A DNA stretch of 10,332 nucleotides from Lachnospiraceae bacterium (GTDB taxonomy: Bacteria > Bacillota > Clostridia > Lachnospirales > Lachnospiraceae): contig DMCJ01000110.1 of NCBI GenBank assembly GCA_003446735.1, positions 1 through 10,332 on the forward strand, read 5' to 3'. Below the pieces are notes generated by a model. It saw only the letters and a program-made list of their open reading frames with translations, was not told the origin of the DNA and did no database searches. The translations under genes were made by a program, and so were the position numbers. Of the stretch, positions 1 through 6,827 are shown piece after piece. Positions within the stretch are counted from its first letter, which is position 1, and every line of letters starts with the position of its first letter.

Positions 1-2555
1 AAATAGCCGTCCATCTGCATGACAAATACCTTAAAGATCCAGAGCATTATATAATACCCTATAAAAAAGCTTATTATTGAAAACAGGATCACTACGATGG
101 CTGTCGGTATCAGATATATGGATCCGATCTCGGAATTCTTAAATCCGAGTATCTTGGACATGGATATCGCCTGCTCGTTTTTTTCTATTATGATCTTAGC
201 AAGCAGGTATATAAGTGCTGCCGCAAGTATGACAAGAAAATATTTAAATGTTCTTACGATGCCGCCTATAGAATGATTGAGCTGAGCCGTTACCTTTTTT
301 ATATCTTCTTCGGTGATCGTTACGGCAATGTATTTTTCTTCGATATCGGTGATCTCGTTTCTTGAAAGATAACCGGAGAAATCTCCCTCTTCTTTGTCAA
401 ACACTTCATCGAACATATCCTTACTCATAAATACCGCGATACCGCCGTCATAATCAACGGTTCCTTTTACCGTAAATTCATAGGACTTATCCTCATATTC
501 TTCGTTAAGCGTTATGAGGGCCCCGTCACTTATATCAAATTTACTCTTAAATGCACTTGAGATATATACACCGTCACTGTCCTTATCTATATCCACATAA
601 GAGCTGCCATCTTCTATTCCGTATACGGTGACTTTTTCATCGCCTCCGCTTCCCATTCCGACCCTTAACGAACTGTCGATATTCTTCGGATACATAAGGG
701 AAGTCGTACTGAATCGTTCAGCCGTTTCTTCTTTGGTCTTAATGATCTTTCCGTCATCATCCTCGTTGCTTATAAGGATATACTGATAGGGAGCAAACAT
801 CATATCGGCTGCATTTGCGGAGTAATTGCTCAGTGAATCCGGAAGCCCGAACCCAAAGCACATCATTATCTCTATAAATACAACTCCGAATATAAGTATG
901 ATGTAATTGGGTACATTCTGAAATAATACCCTGAGCCTGAACCTCTTTAAAAATGACCATGAAGGAAGTCTCATCGCCTTGCTCTTTTTCTTCCTTGAAA
1001 GATCATGTCTTAAGAACTTAAGCGGACTTAAGCGAAGCTTGTTTATTATCACAAAAAGGTTGATAAAGAACATGAGCACAAGCGGGATCACCGTCGTTTT
1101 TATAAGAGCTTCGTTGCTCCATACCGTAGAACATACGGGAAGGCTGTAGCTCTGATAATACAGGTTTACCGCTACATCCCTGAAAGAAGTATATCCCAAG
1201 ATATTACCTATAAGAGCGCCTACGAGTGTCACGATGACGGGCATTGACATATAGTGGATCGTAAGCTCGCTTTTGGAATATCCGGATGCGCGCAGCGTTC
1301 CAATGACGGATGCTTCCTTATCGATCGTATTGCTTATCGTGATCGCAAATATAAATGCGATGACACCGATGAGTATATAGCATAATATACAGGTCGAAGT
1401 AGTATCACCCTCTATATCACTCGGTGCAAAATTACTTGCCTGCCTTAAATATTCGGGAAGATAATCTTCTATCTCATTATCATGAACCAGTGTCTGAGTT
1501 ATGAGCGCTTTAAGAAAGTTATCCGCAGTATCCGAAAGAAGCGTCTTTTCTTCCGGCTTTATATCATACTTATAAGCATAGCTGTAATGGATCCTTGATT
1601 TGAATTTATCAAATGCCCCGGGCGTTACCATTGCAACATCAAATCCAAATGCATCAAACATAAGGTCATTATTGGATTCGTGAAGCGTTAAGTAATTTAC
1701 GTACGAAAGAAGGCCGGTTACGGTAAATTCCTTTCCGCCTACATGTATCTTATCTCCGACCGCGATGCCCACATTATCCGCATGCATCCTGTCGATCGCT
1801 ATCTCATCATCTTTTTCGGGAGCGCGGCCTTCATTAAACGAAGCCTTATCTATTTCGCTGTCGCTTTTATATATCCTTACGGTCGCATCTTTTTCTCCGT
1901 CGTCATTTACATCTTCGCTTTCGTTCCTGAAGAAATTCTCATATATGGTTGCAGTGACCGGTGAAAAATTATCATCATCAAGATCATACCTGTCTTCTAT
2001 TTCGTCCCACTTTTCATCGACTTCTTTTATAACTTCATCATGAGCCTCTTTATAAGCTTCTTCCTCTGCTTCCTTAAATTCATCAGACTCTTTTGCTTCC
2101 TTTATCGCCTCATCATAAGAATCGGTGATCGCCTTATCTGTCTGCTCTTTTATCATGCCTTCATCGGTTATCCCGAAAGCCTTGCACTGAGCGCGGACGC
2201 CTTCTTCAATAGCCTGTCTTACCTGTTTATCAAGCTCTTCGTTTACGGCCTTTTCAACTTCCCTGTCAGCTTCCTTCATTCCCTTATCTATAAAGTATTC
2301 TCTGACATCGGCCCTTTCACCTGTGCTTATATCTTCGATAAGCGCCTTTGATGCTCTTTTCTTAAGTTCGAAAGAACCATCCTCCAGATTCAGCTCTTCT
2401 TTTCCGTTTTCTATTGCAAGGAGCATACCGTCATGGCCTACATACATTCCCGAGATAAGGCCTATCATAAAGACCATGAACACTATGATGACTATATATT
2501 TATGCCATTCGGATTTAAGTTCCTTGGGTATTCTTTTTATAAGAGGGTTTCTCAT
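1..2555 (-). CDS. Large FtsX/MacB-type ABC transporter permease with charged helical insertion (3' end off the left edge)
   Basis: 851 codons are visible in one open frame; the C-terminus lies beyond the left edge. It begins MRNPLIKRIPKELK at 2555, with a G-rich Shine-Dalgarno sequence 12 bases or less upstream. Layout: a membrane segment at about residues 18-40; a Glu/Lys/Asp-rich, probably coiled-coil stretch at about 52-196; an extracytoplasmic domain to about 375; three membrane segments (about 384-405, 437-456, 486-506) forming a first FtsX domain; a further membrane segment at about 550-570; a second extracytoplasmic domain; then segments at about 767-787 and 813-843. By comparison with two-FtsX-domain permeases, one more helix is probably missing. 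The family couples ATP hydrolysis in the cytoplasm to mechanical work or substrate release on the outer face of the membrane, rather than classic import. The ATPase partner lies 12 nt upstream. Substrate unknown; antimicrobial-peptide, lipid or lipoprotein handling and cell-wall-enzyme control are all possible. Confidence 0.9.
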   Translation of the reverse strand, partial: MRNPLIKRIPKELKSEWHKYIVIIVFMVFMIGLISGMYVGHDGMLLAIENGKEELNLEDGSFELKKRASKALIEDISTGERADVREYFIDKGMKEADREVEKAVNEELDKQVRQAIEEGVRAQCKAFGITDEGMIKEQTDKAITDSYDEAIKEAKESDEFKEAEEEAYKEAHDEVIKEVDEKWDEIEDRYDLDDDNFSPVTATIYENFFRNESEDVNDDGEKDATVRIYKSDSEIDKASFNEGRAPEKDDEIAIDRMHADNVGIAVGDKIHVGGKEFTVTGLLSYVNYLTLHESNNDLMFDAFGFDVAMVTPGAFDKFKSRIHYSYAYKYDIKPEEKTLLSDTADNFLKALITQTLVHDNEIEDYLPEYLRQASNFAPSDIEGDTTSTCILCYILIGVIAFIFAITISNTIDKEASVIGTLRASGYSKSELTIHYMSMPVIVTLVGALIGNILGYTSFRDVAVNLYYQSYSLPVCSTVWSNEALIKTTVIPLVLMFFINLFVIINKLRLSPLKFLRHDLSRKKKSKAMRLPSWSFLKRFRLRVLFQNVPNYIILIFGVVFIEIMMCFGFGLPDSLSNYSANAADMMFAPYQYILISNEDDDGKIIKTKEETAERFSTTSLMYPKNIDSSLRVGMGSGGDEKVTVYGIEDGSSYVDIDKDSDGVYISSAFKSKFDISDGALITLNEEYEDKSYEFTVKGTVDYDGGIAVFMSKDMFDEVFDKEEGDFSGYLSRNEITDIEEKYIAVTITEEDIKKVTAQLNHSIGGIVRTFKYFLVILAAALIYLLAKIIIEKNEQAISMSKILGFKNSEIGSIYLIPTAIVVILFSIISFFIGYYIMLWIFKVFVMQMDGY

Positions 2556-2567
2556 CTCATCGCCCCC

Positions 2568-3284
2568 TTACCAGTCAAGCTCGGCGGCAGGGATCTTGTT
2601 CTCATTTATATCATTATGCCTTACCACGCCGTCTCTTAATTTTATGACATGATCCGCCATATACTTGATGGCCTCGTTGTGGGTAACCATTATAACGGTG
2701 TTGCCGTATTTCTTATTGCAGTCTTCGATAAGAGATAATATCTCTTTTGAAGTCTTGTAATCAAGAGCTCCGGTAGGCTCATCGCACATGAGTATATCCG
2801 GATTCTTTACGACTGCTCTTCCTATGGATACTCTCTGCTGCTGCCCTCCGGATAACTGATTCGGATATTTGTATTTATGATCCTGAAGTCCTAAGGTAGT
2901 TATTACCTCTTCGACATCGAGAGGATCATCTGCAAGATATGCACCGACTTCGATGTTTTCCTTGACATTTAGATTCGGGATCAGATTATACATCTGGAAT
3001 ACATAGCCCAAATGCTTTCTCCTGTACATGGTCAGCTGCTTTTCGCTCATGTCCTTAAGCTTATCGCCGCCTATTGATATATAACCTTCATCCGGAGAGT
3101 CGATACCTCCTATTATGTTTAAAAGTGTGGATTTACCGGAACCGGACGGTCCCAAAAGAACACAGAATTCGCCTTTCGCCACGGTGAAGTTCATACCCCT
3201 TAATACTTCCTGTCTCGCTTCACCTTCTCCAAATGCCTTCTTAAGATCACAGATCTCCAAAAACTTTCTTTCCTGCTCTGACAT
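2568..3284 (-). CDS. ABC transporter ATP-binding protein, MacB/LolD/BceA type
   Basis: A 238-residue cytoplasmic ATPase that powers the FtsX-type permease encoded just downstream. All motifs are intact: Walker A GPSGSGKST at 45-53, Q-loop Gln97, signature LSGGQQQ at 144-150, Walker B ILMCDEP at 164-170, D-loop GALD at 172-175 and switch His202. The VFQxYNLIPxLxVxENI stretch after the Q-loop is typical of the LolD/MacB/BceA branch. A longer reading from 3323 exists, but the start MSEQERKF at 3284 is preferred: an AGGAGG lies 5 nt upstream of it and the family N-terminus begins here. The stop is 12 nt from the permease start, so the two form an operon. A near-consensus promoter overlapping a perfect palindrome lies 62-90 nt upstream, suggesting repressor control. 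Transported substrate is not deducible. Confidence 0.95.
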   Translation of the reverse strand: MSEQERKFLEICDLKKAFGEGEARQEVLRGMNFTVAKGEFCVLLGPSGSGKSTLLNIIGGIDSPDEGYISIGGDKLKDMSEKQLTMYRRKHLGYVFQMYNLIPNLNVKENIEVGAYLADDPLDVEEVITTLGLQDHKYKYPNQLSGGQQQRVSIGRAVVKNPDILMCDEPTGALDYKTSKEILSLIEDCNKKYGNTVIMVTHNEAIKYMADHVIKLRDGVVRHNDINENKIPAAELDW

Positions 3285-3289
3285 AGCTG

Positions 3290-3295
3290 CCTCCT
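3290..3295 (-). promoter_or_regulatory. Ribosome binding site AGGAGG that sets the ABC ATPase start
   Basis: On the minus strand a perfect AGGAGG is followed by CAGCT and then ATG at 3284. It lies inside the reading frame that could be extended to 3323, so it decides the start in favour of the shorter protein, MSEQERKF. Confidence 0.85.
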
Positions 3296-3342
3296 GTATG
3301 TATATCATTTTGTCAAATAGCAATTACACTTATCTCACCTGT

Positions 3343-3358
3343 GTTAGTATATACTAAC
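3343..3358. promoter_or_regulatory. Perfect 16-bp palindrome (candidate repressor operator) over the -10 box
   Basis: GTTAGTATATACTAAC is identical to its own reverse complement over all 16 bases, centred between 3350 and 3351. It contains the proposed -10 hexamer TATACT (3351-3346) of the ABC operon promoter. A bound dimeric regulator here would block RNA polymerase. A PadR, TetR, MarR or GntR family repressor would fit such a short uninterrupted dyad, but no regulator gene is present in the window, so the protein is unknown. The dyad sits 59 nt upstream of the ATPase start codon. Confidence 0.7.
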
Positions 3359-3374
3359 CGCAAGGAATAGTCAA
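3346..3374 (-). promoter_or_regulatory. Sigma-A-type promoter of the ABC ATPase/FtsX permease operon
   Basis: Read on the minus strand: -35 TTGACT at 3374-3369, a 17-nt spacer, and -10 TATACT at 3351-3346. Each hexamer differs from the consensus (TTGACA, TATAAT) by one base and the spacing is ideal. The start of transcription is expected near 3340-3339, giving a leader of about 55 nt before the ATPase ATG at 3284. The -35 box overlaps the last recognisable codons of the receiver-domain remnant. No competing promoter closer to the gene was found. Confidence 0.75.
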
Positions 3375-3474
3375 ATCCGTTCCCGTCTCCTAAGTTTATA
3401 TCAAGAAGGATGAGCGAGGCATCGTCATTTTCAAAGAAATCCCGGGCTTCTTTAACGGAATATTCTCCCGTTAA
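3370..3474 (-). pseudogene. Fossil of a response-regulator receiver domain
   Basis: In the frame whose codons start at 3474, 3471 and so on, about 35 codons read as the middle of a two-component receiver domain. They give LTGEYSVKEARDFF followed by LILLDINLGDGNGFD. This is the alpha-1/beta-2 to beta-3 region of OmpR-type regulators, including the phospho-acceptor Asp at 3402-3400 and the following DG-G turn. The acidic pocket that should precede it, the Thr and Lys of the second half, and the DNA-binding domain are all absent. There is no start codon or ribosome binding site of its own. The remnant begins at the stop of the metal permease (4-nt overlap) and ends where the ABC operon promoter begins. 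It probably records deletion or rearrangement of a regulator gene that once stood next to the ABC operon, as in BceRS/VanRS-like arrangements. Function now: none expected. Confidence 0.7.
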
Positions 3475-4316
3475 TCTCTTATCCCCAGTATAAAGACACC
3501 CGTAAAGTAACATATCGCAAAGCAAACGACATCAGCCGCCACTATCGTCGATCCCACGGGAGTCCCGGCTAAAATGGATATCACCATTCCGAGGAGTGCG
3601 CATATCACCGAAAGGACCGCCGAGCATATCGTAACTGATCTGAAATTCTTAAACAGCCTCATGGCCGAGAGAGCCGGAAAGATGACAAGCGCCGATATAA
3701 GGAGCGATCCGACAAGGTTCATCGCAAGCACGATTATAAAGGCTATTATTACCGCTATAAGAAGATTATATGCCTTAGCATTTGTTCCCGTTGCTATCGC
3801 AAAATTCTCATCAAAAGTGACCGCGAATATCTTATTGTAAAATAAGGTAAATACTATCAGTACAATAACGGAAAGGACCGCGCAAAGCACAACTTCCCTT
3901 TGCGTCAGCGTCAGTATCGATGTCGACCCGAATAAAGTGCTGCATACATCCCCAGAAAGATTCGACGAGGTGGAAAAGATGTTCATTATAAGATATCCGA
4001 ATGCAAGCGCACCAACGGATATCATGGCGATGGCAGCATCACCCTTTATCCTCGTATTCTGCCCGGTGCGAAGAAGAAGTATCGCACTTATCACGGTGAT
4101 AGGGAGTATTAAGTACATCTGATCTGCGATCTTTAAAACAGACGCTATTGCTATTGCTCCGAAAGCCACGTGAGAAAGACCGTCTCCTATAAACGAAAAC
4201 CGCTTAAGTACCAAAGTCACTCCCAAAAGCGAGGAACATAACGCTATAAGGACCCCGACTATGAGTGCATATCTTACAAAGGGATATTGCAGATACATAA
4301 AAAGCTTATCTGTCAT
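3471..4316 (-). CDS. znuB: ABC-3 family metal ABC transporter permease (ZnuB/AdcB/MntB-like)
   Basis: A 281-residue membrane permease for high-affinity uptake of a divalent metal, zinc most often in this family, with manganese or iron possible. About eight hydrophobic segments span the protein. Family hallmarks are the GDGLSHVAFGA stretch after the first helix (about residues 45-55), a TGTNAKAYN cytoplasmic loop, and the GSLLISALVIFPA helix. A GTG at 4325 would add three residues, but it abuts the AGGAGG; the ATG at 4316 (MTDKLF) has proper spacing and is preferred. The start overlaps the end of the ATPase gene by 11 bp, indicating translational coupling. The usual metal-binding lipoprotein (ZnuA/AdcA) is not in this cluster. 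The stop overlaps the receiver-domain fossil, so the last few residues (GIRD) may have been altered by that rearrangement. Metal specificity cannot be read from the sequence. Confidence 0.9.
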   Translation of the reverse strand: MTDKLFMYLQYPFVRYALIVGVLIALCSSLLGVTLVLKRFSFIGDGLSHVAFGAIAIASVLKIADQMYLILPITVISAILLLRTGQNTRIKGDAAIAMISVGALAFGYLIMNIFSTSSNLSGDVCSTLFGSTSILTLTQREVVLCAVLSVIVLIVFTLFYNKIFAVTFDENFAIATGTNAKAYNLLIAVIIAFIIVLAMNLVGSLLISALVIFPALSAMRLFKNFRSVTICSAVLSVICALLGMVISILAGTPVGSTIVAADVVCFAICYFTGVFILGIRD

Positions 4317-5025
4317 TATGCTCACCCTCCTTTTGTTTTAAGAGGAAATATTTACCCAGATCGCTCTTTAAATATTCATCCTTTGTTCCGAAGAATATAT
4401 CCTCTCCTATATGAAGGATATGGGTCGCATATTTAAGCGCCGCGCCTATATCATGCGAGATCATGATTATGGTGATCCCCTCTTTGTTAAGGCTTAAGAT
4501 AAGCTCATACATCTGTATCGTAACCTTAGGATCAAGGCCCGATACGGGCTCATCAAGTAAGAGCACCTTTCCTGTCGCGCATAATGCCCTTGCAAGCAGC
4601 ACCCTTTGCTGCTGACCTCCCGAAAGATCCCTGTAGCACTGATCCGCAAGATCCTCGATGCCCATTTTCTTCATATTGTCCATGGCCAGCTTCTTTTCAG
4701 CCTTATTGTAAAAAGGACGAAGGCCGGTAAGTCCCTGACATCCCGAAAGGACTATCTCCTTAACCGATGCCGGGAAATCCTTCTGTACCACGGTCTGCTG
4801 GGGAAGATAACCTATCTCATTCTTCTTAAGACCGTCGCCTATGGTAATGGTCCCTCCGTAGGGCTCTTTAAGCCCTAGGAGAGTCTTCATCAGCGTTGTC
4901 TTTCCCGATCCGTTCTCTCCGACTATGCAAAGATAATCGTTCTTATCTACTTTAAAATTTAGTCCGGTGACTATGCTCTGTGATTCATATCCGAGCGATA
5001 AGTCACTTACCGTTATAAGTGCCAT
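4306..5025 (-). CDS. znuC: Metal ABC transporter ATP-binding protein (ZnuC/AdcC/MntA-like)
   Basis: A 239-residue ATPase subunit of the ABC-3 metal importer. Motifs are complete: Walker A GENGSGKTT at 36-44, Q-loop around IGYLPQQ at 71-77, signature LSGGQQQ at 134-140, Walker B VLLLDEP at 154-160, SGLDP D-loop at 162-166 and switch His191. The sequence KDFPASVKEIVLSG after the Q-loop is typical of metal-type (ZnuC/MntB/FepC-like) ATPases. The start at 5025 has AAGGAG 5 nt upstream, overlapping the stop of larE, with 9 nt between the two genes. The 3' end overlaps the permease start by 11 bp. Short spacing makes co-transcription with cysK and larE likely. No Zur-like or AdcR-like operator was recognised upstream. 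The partner is the permease next door; the symbol names the family, not a proven metal. Confidence 0.92.
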   Translation of the reverse strand: MALITVSDLSLGYESQSIVTGLNFKVDKNDYLCIVGENGSGKTTLMKTLLGLKEPYGGTITIGDGLKKNEIGYLPQQTVVQKDFPASVKEIVLSGCQGLTGLRPFYNKAEKKLAMDNMKKMGIEDLADQCYRDLSGGQQQRVLLARALCATGKVLLLDEPVSGLDPKVTIQMYELILSLNKEGITIIMISHDIGAALKYATHILHIGEDIFFGTKDEYLKSDLGKYFLLKQKEGEHNDR

Positions 5026-5034
5026 TTTATCTCC

Positions 5035-5880
5035 TTAGGACTTGATATTTCTATTCATGCTTCCTGTTTTATAGCCCATTAGATCGAGCGTTACATAATC
5101 AAATCCGATCTCTTTAAAGCTCTTATAAATATATTCCCTCATATCCTCTGCGGCAAGCTTTTTTATATCTTCTTTCTTAACTTCGATCCTTGCAAGATTG
5201 CCGTGAAGGCGTACTCTTTCTTCGATAAATCCCTTATCTATAAGGATCTGTTCGGCCTGCTCTATCATTTTAATCTTTTCACGCGTGATCTCCTCTCCCG
5301 TTAAAAATCGGGAAGCAAGACATGCATAACTTGGCTTATCCCATGTTTTAAGCCCCATTGCCTTGGAAAGAATACGTATGTCGGATTTACTTAAGCCCGC
5401 TTCCTTTAAAGGACTAAGTGCCCCAAGCTCCTTAACTGCCTTGGCGCCGGGACGGTAATCATTAAGATCATCCGTATTAGAGCCCTCGGCAACATTATCT
5501 ATGCCGTTTTCCTTTGCGACTCTTTTTATCTCGGAAAAGATGATCTTCTTGCAGACATAGCACCTGTCAGGTCCGTTCTTCGTAAAATCTTTATTCTTCA
5601 TCGGATCGACTGTAACTATCACCTGTTTTATATCATGCTCTTTGCAAAACATAAGAGCTTCATTTTTCTCTCTTTCGGGGACAGTTGCAAATACTTCGGT
5701 AACGGCTATTACGTTTTCATTAAGCACATTACTTGCAACAGCTAAAAGGAAGGTCGAATCCACTCCGCCCGAAAATGCAACTGCTAAGCTTTTTTGATCC
5801 TTTAAATATGCTTTAAGGCTATCAAGCTTAACTTTAAGTTCTTCGCTTATATCCCTGCTTATATTTTCAACATCAAACAT
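5035..5880 (-). CDS. larE: LarE, ATP-dependent sulfur insertase for nickel-pincer nucleotide cofactor synthesis
   Basis: A 281-residue cytoplasmic PP-loop enzyme. LarE adenylylates the carboxylates of P2CMN and inserts sulfur to give the dithiolate precursor of the nickel-pincer cofactor of lactate racemase-type enzymes. Visible marks are the PP-loop SGGVDST at 37-43, EGSNTDDLNDYRPG at 132-145, KPSYACLASRF at 182-192 and the family C-terminus YVTLDLMGYKTGSMN. Cysteines at 107 and 110 (RCYVCK) plus Cys187 match the three-cysteine subfamily that binds a [4Fe-4S] cluster as sulfur carrier, unlike the Lactobacillus plantarum enzyme, which keeps only the third as a sacrificial residue. That assignment uses family knowledge recalled from memory. 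The start at 5880 has a weak ribosome binding site; the gene is 24 nt behind cysK and 9 nt ahead of the metal ATPase. larB, larC and larA are not in the window. Confidence 0.92.
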   Translation of the reverse strand: MFDVENISRDISEELKVKLDSLKAYLKDQKSLAVAFSGGVDSTFLLAVASNVLNENVIAVTEVFATVPEREKNEALMFCKEHDIKQVIVTVDPMKNKDFTKNGPDRCYVCKKIIFSEIKRVAKENGIDNVAEGSNTDDLNDYRPGAKAVKELGALSPLKEAGLSKSDIRILSKAMGLKTWDKPSYACLASRFLTGEEITREKIKMIEQAEQILIDKGFIEERVRLHGNLARIEVKKEDIKKLAAEDMREYIYKSFKEIGFDYVTLDLMGYKTGSMNRNIKS

Positions 5881-5904
5881 TCTCTTTACCTGTGCCTGTT
5901 ACAA

Positions 5905-6807
5905 TTAAATGAGCGCGGTACTGAAATATCTCTCGGCTCTGTCGGGAAGAACCGTGGCGATAACCTTGTCATTCCCGTATTTCTTAGCCATCTTCTTTGC
6001 AGCCCAGACATTTGCTCCGGATGAGGTCCCGACTAAAAGGCCCTGTATGCTCGCAAGTTCCCTTGCCGTATTTATCGCATTTTCATCAGTTACCGTGACT
6101 ATATCCGTTATTATACTCGTATCCAGGATGTCGGGAATAAAGCCGTCACCTATACCCTGGATCTGATGAAGTCCCGGCTCATCTCCCAAAAGTGCCGATA
6201 CGTTTTTAGGCTCAACCGCTACTACCCTCATATCCGGATTCTGCTCAAGAAGATATTGGGCTACTCCCTGCAGAGTTCCTCCGCTTCCTATTCCCGAGAT
6301 ATAGATATCTATCTTCTTACCGAGCTGCTTTGTAAGTTCTACCGCTGTCGTGCGATAATGCATCTCGGGATTGGCCGGATTGGTAAACTGCTGAGGTACA
6401 AAATATTCATCTGACGAAGAAGCGATCTCCAATGCCTTATCCACGCTTCCTCCTATGCTGAGCTTAGGGTCCGTAAGTACAAGCTCGGCGCCTAATGCCT
6501 TTATTATCTTTTTTCTCTCTTCACTCATATTTTCCGGCATCACGATTATGACTCTGTAGCCTTTTCTTACTCCGCATAATGCAAGTCCGATGCCGGTATT
6601 GCCTGATGTAGGCTCGATTATCGTCATTCCGGGCTTTAATTTCCCGTCCTTTTCGGCCTGCTCTATCATATTTAAGGCTATCCTGTCCTTAATGCTCCCG
6701 CCGGGATTTAAGAATTCCGCCTTTGCAAATAATTTAAGCCCCGTTGTCTGCTCTAAGCTTATAAGCGGGGTATTTCCTATCAGTTCCAATACACTTTTAT
6801 AATACAT
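5905..6807 (-). CDS. cysK: Cysteine synthase (O-acetylserine sulfhydrylase), CysK type
   Basis: A 300-residue cytoplasmic PLP enzyme making cysteine from O-acetylserine and sulfide. It shows Lys40 in NPGGSIKDR as the PLP Schiff-base residue, the substrate loop PTSGNTG at 66-72, the phosphate-binding GIGSGGT at 172-178, the GTSSGA loop near 260 and the C-terminal PDRAERYFST. Length matches the family. The start at 6807 follows AGGAG with 7 nt spacing. The usual GMKGA-like loop near 118 reads LSIGGS, and the C-terminal motif has Ala where Gly is usual (GERY), so a related beta-substitution activity such as another sulfur or nucleophile acceptor cannot be excluded. It leads a tight run with larE and the metal importer, suggesting a sulfur/metal supply role. 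No T-box, S-box or CymR-like site was recognised upstream; a consensus -10 lies at 6843-6838. Confidence 0.92.
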   Translation of the reverse strand: MYYKSVLELIGNTPLISLEQTTGLKLFAKAEFLNPGGSIKDRIALNMIEQAEKDGKLKPGMTIIEPTSGNTGIGLALCGVRKGYRVIIVMPENMSEERKKIIKALGAELVLTDPKLSIGGSVDKALEIASSSDEYFVPQQFTNPANPEMHYRTTAVELTKQLGKKIDIYISGIGSGGTLQGVAQYLLEQNPDMRVVAVEPKNVSALLGDEPGLHQIQGIGDGFIPDILDTSIITDIVTVTDENAINTARELASIQGLLVGTSSGANVWAAKKMAKKYGNDKVIATVLPDRAERYFSTALI

Positions 6808-6827
6808 CTTTAGCTCCTGTTTTTTTC

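Noticed and set aside
757..960. 67-codon minus-strand open frame
   Set aside because: It is out of frame within the permease gene, whose own frame is continuous from 2555 to the left edge.
1743..2652. Several overlapping plus-strand open frames of 68-109 codons
   Set aside because: They mirror the permease and ATPase genes, are Ser/Phe/Ile-rich as expected for antisense of Lys/Glu-rich coding, and resemble no family.
3311..3316. Perfect -35-like TTGACA on the minus strand just upstream of the ABC ATPase
   Set aside because: No -10 hexamer lies 16-18 nt downstream; that position falls on the ribosome binding site. The promoter further upstream has both boxes and ideal spacing.
3313..3525. 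70-codon minus-strand frame as a real small gene
   Set aside because: Its start lies inside the metal permease without a ribosome binding site, and its tail runs through the promoter and palindrome. Only the middle part is meaningful, as a receiver-domain fossil.
6808..6827. T-rich run on the plus strand before cysK as an intrinsic terminator
   Set aside because: There is no stem-loop preceding it in either direction; on the minus strand it is an A-rich leader ahead of the cysK ribosome binding site.
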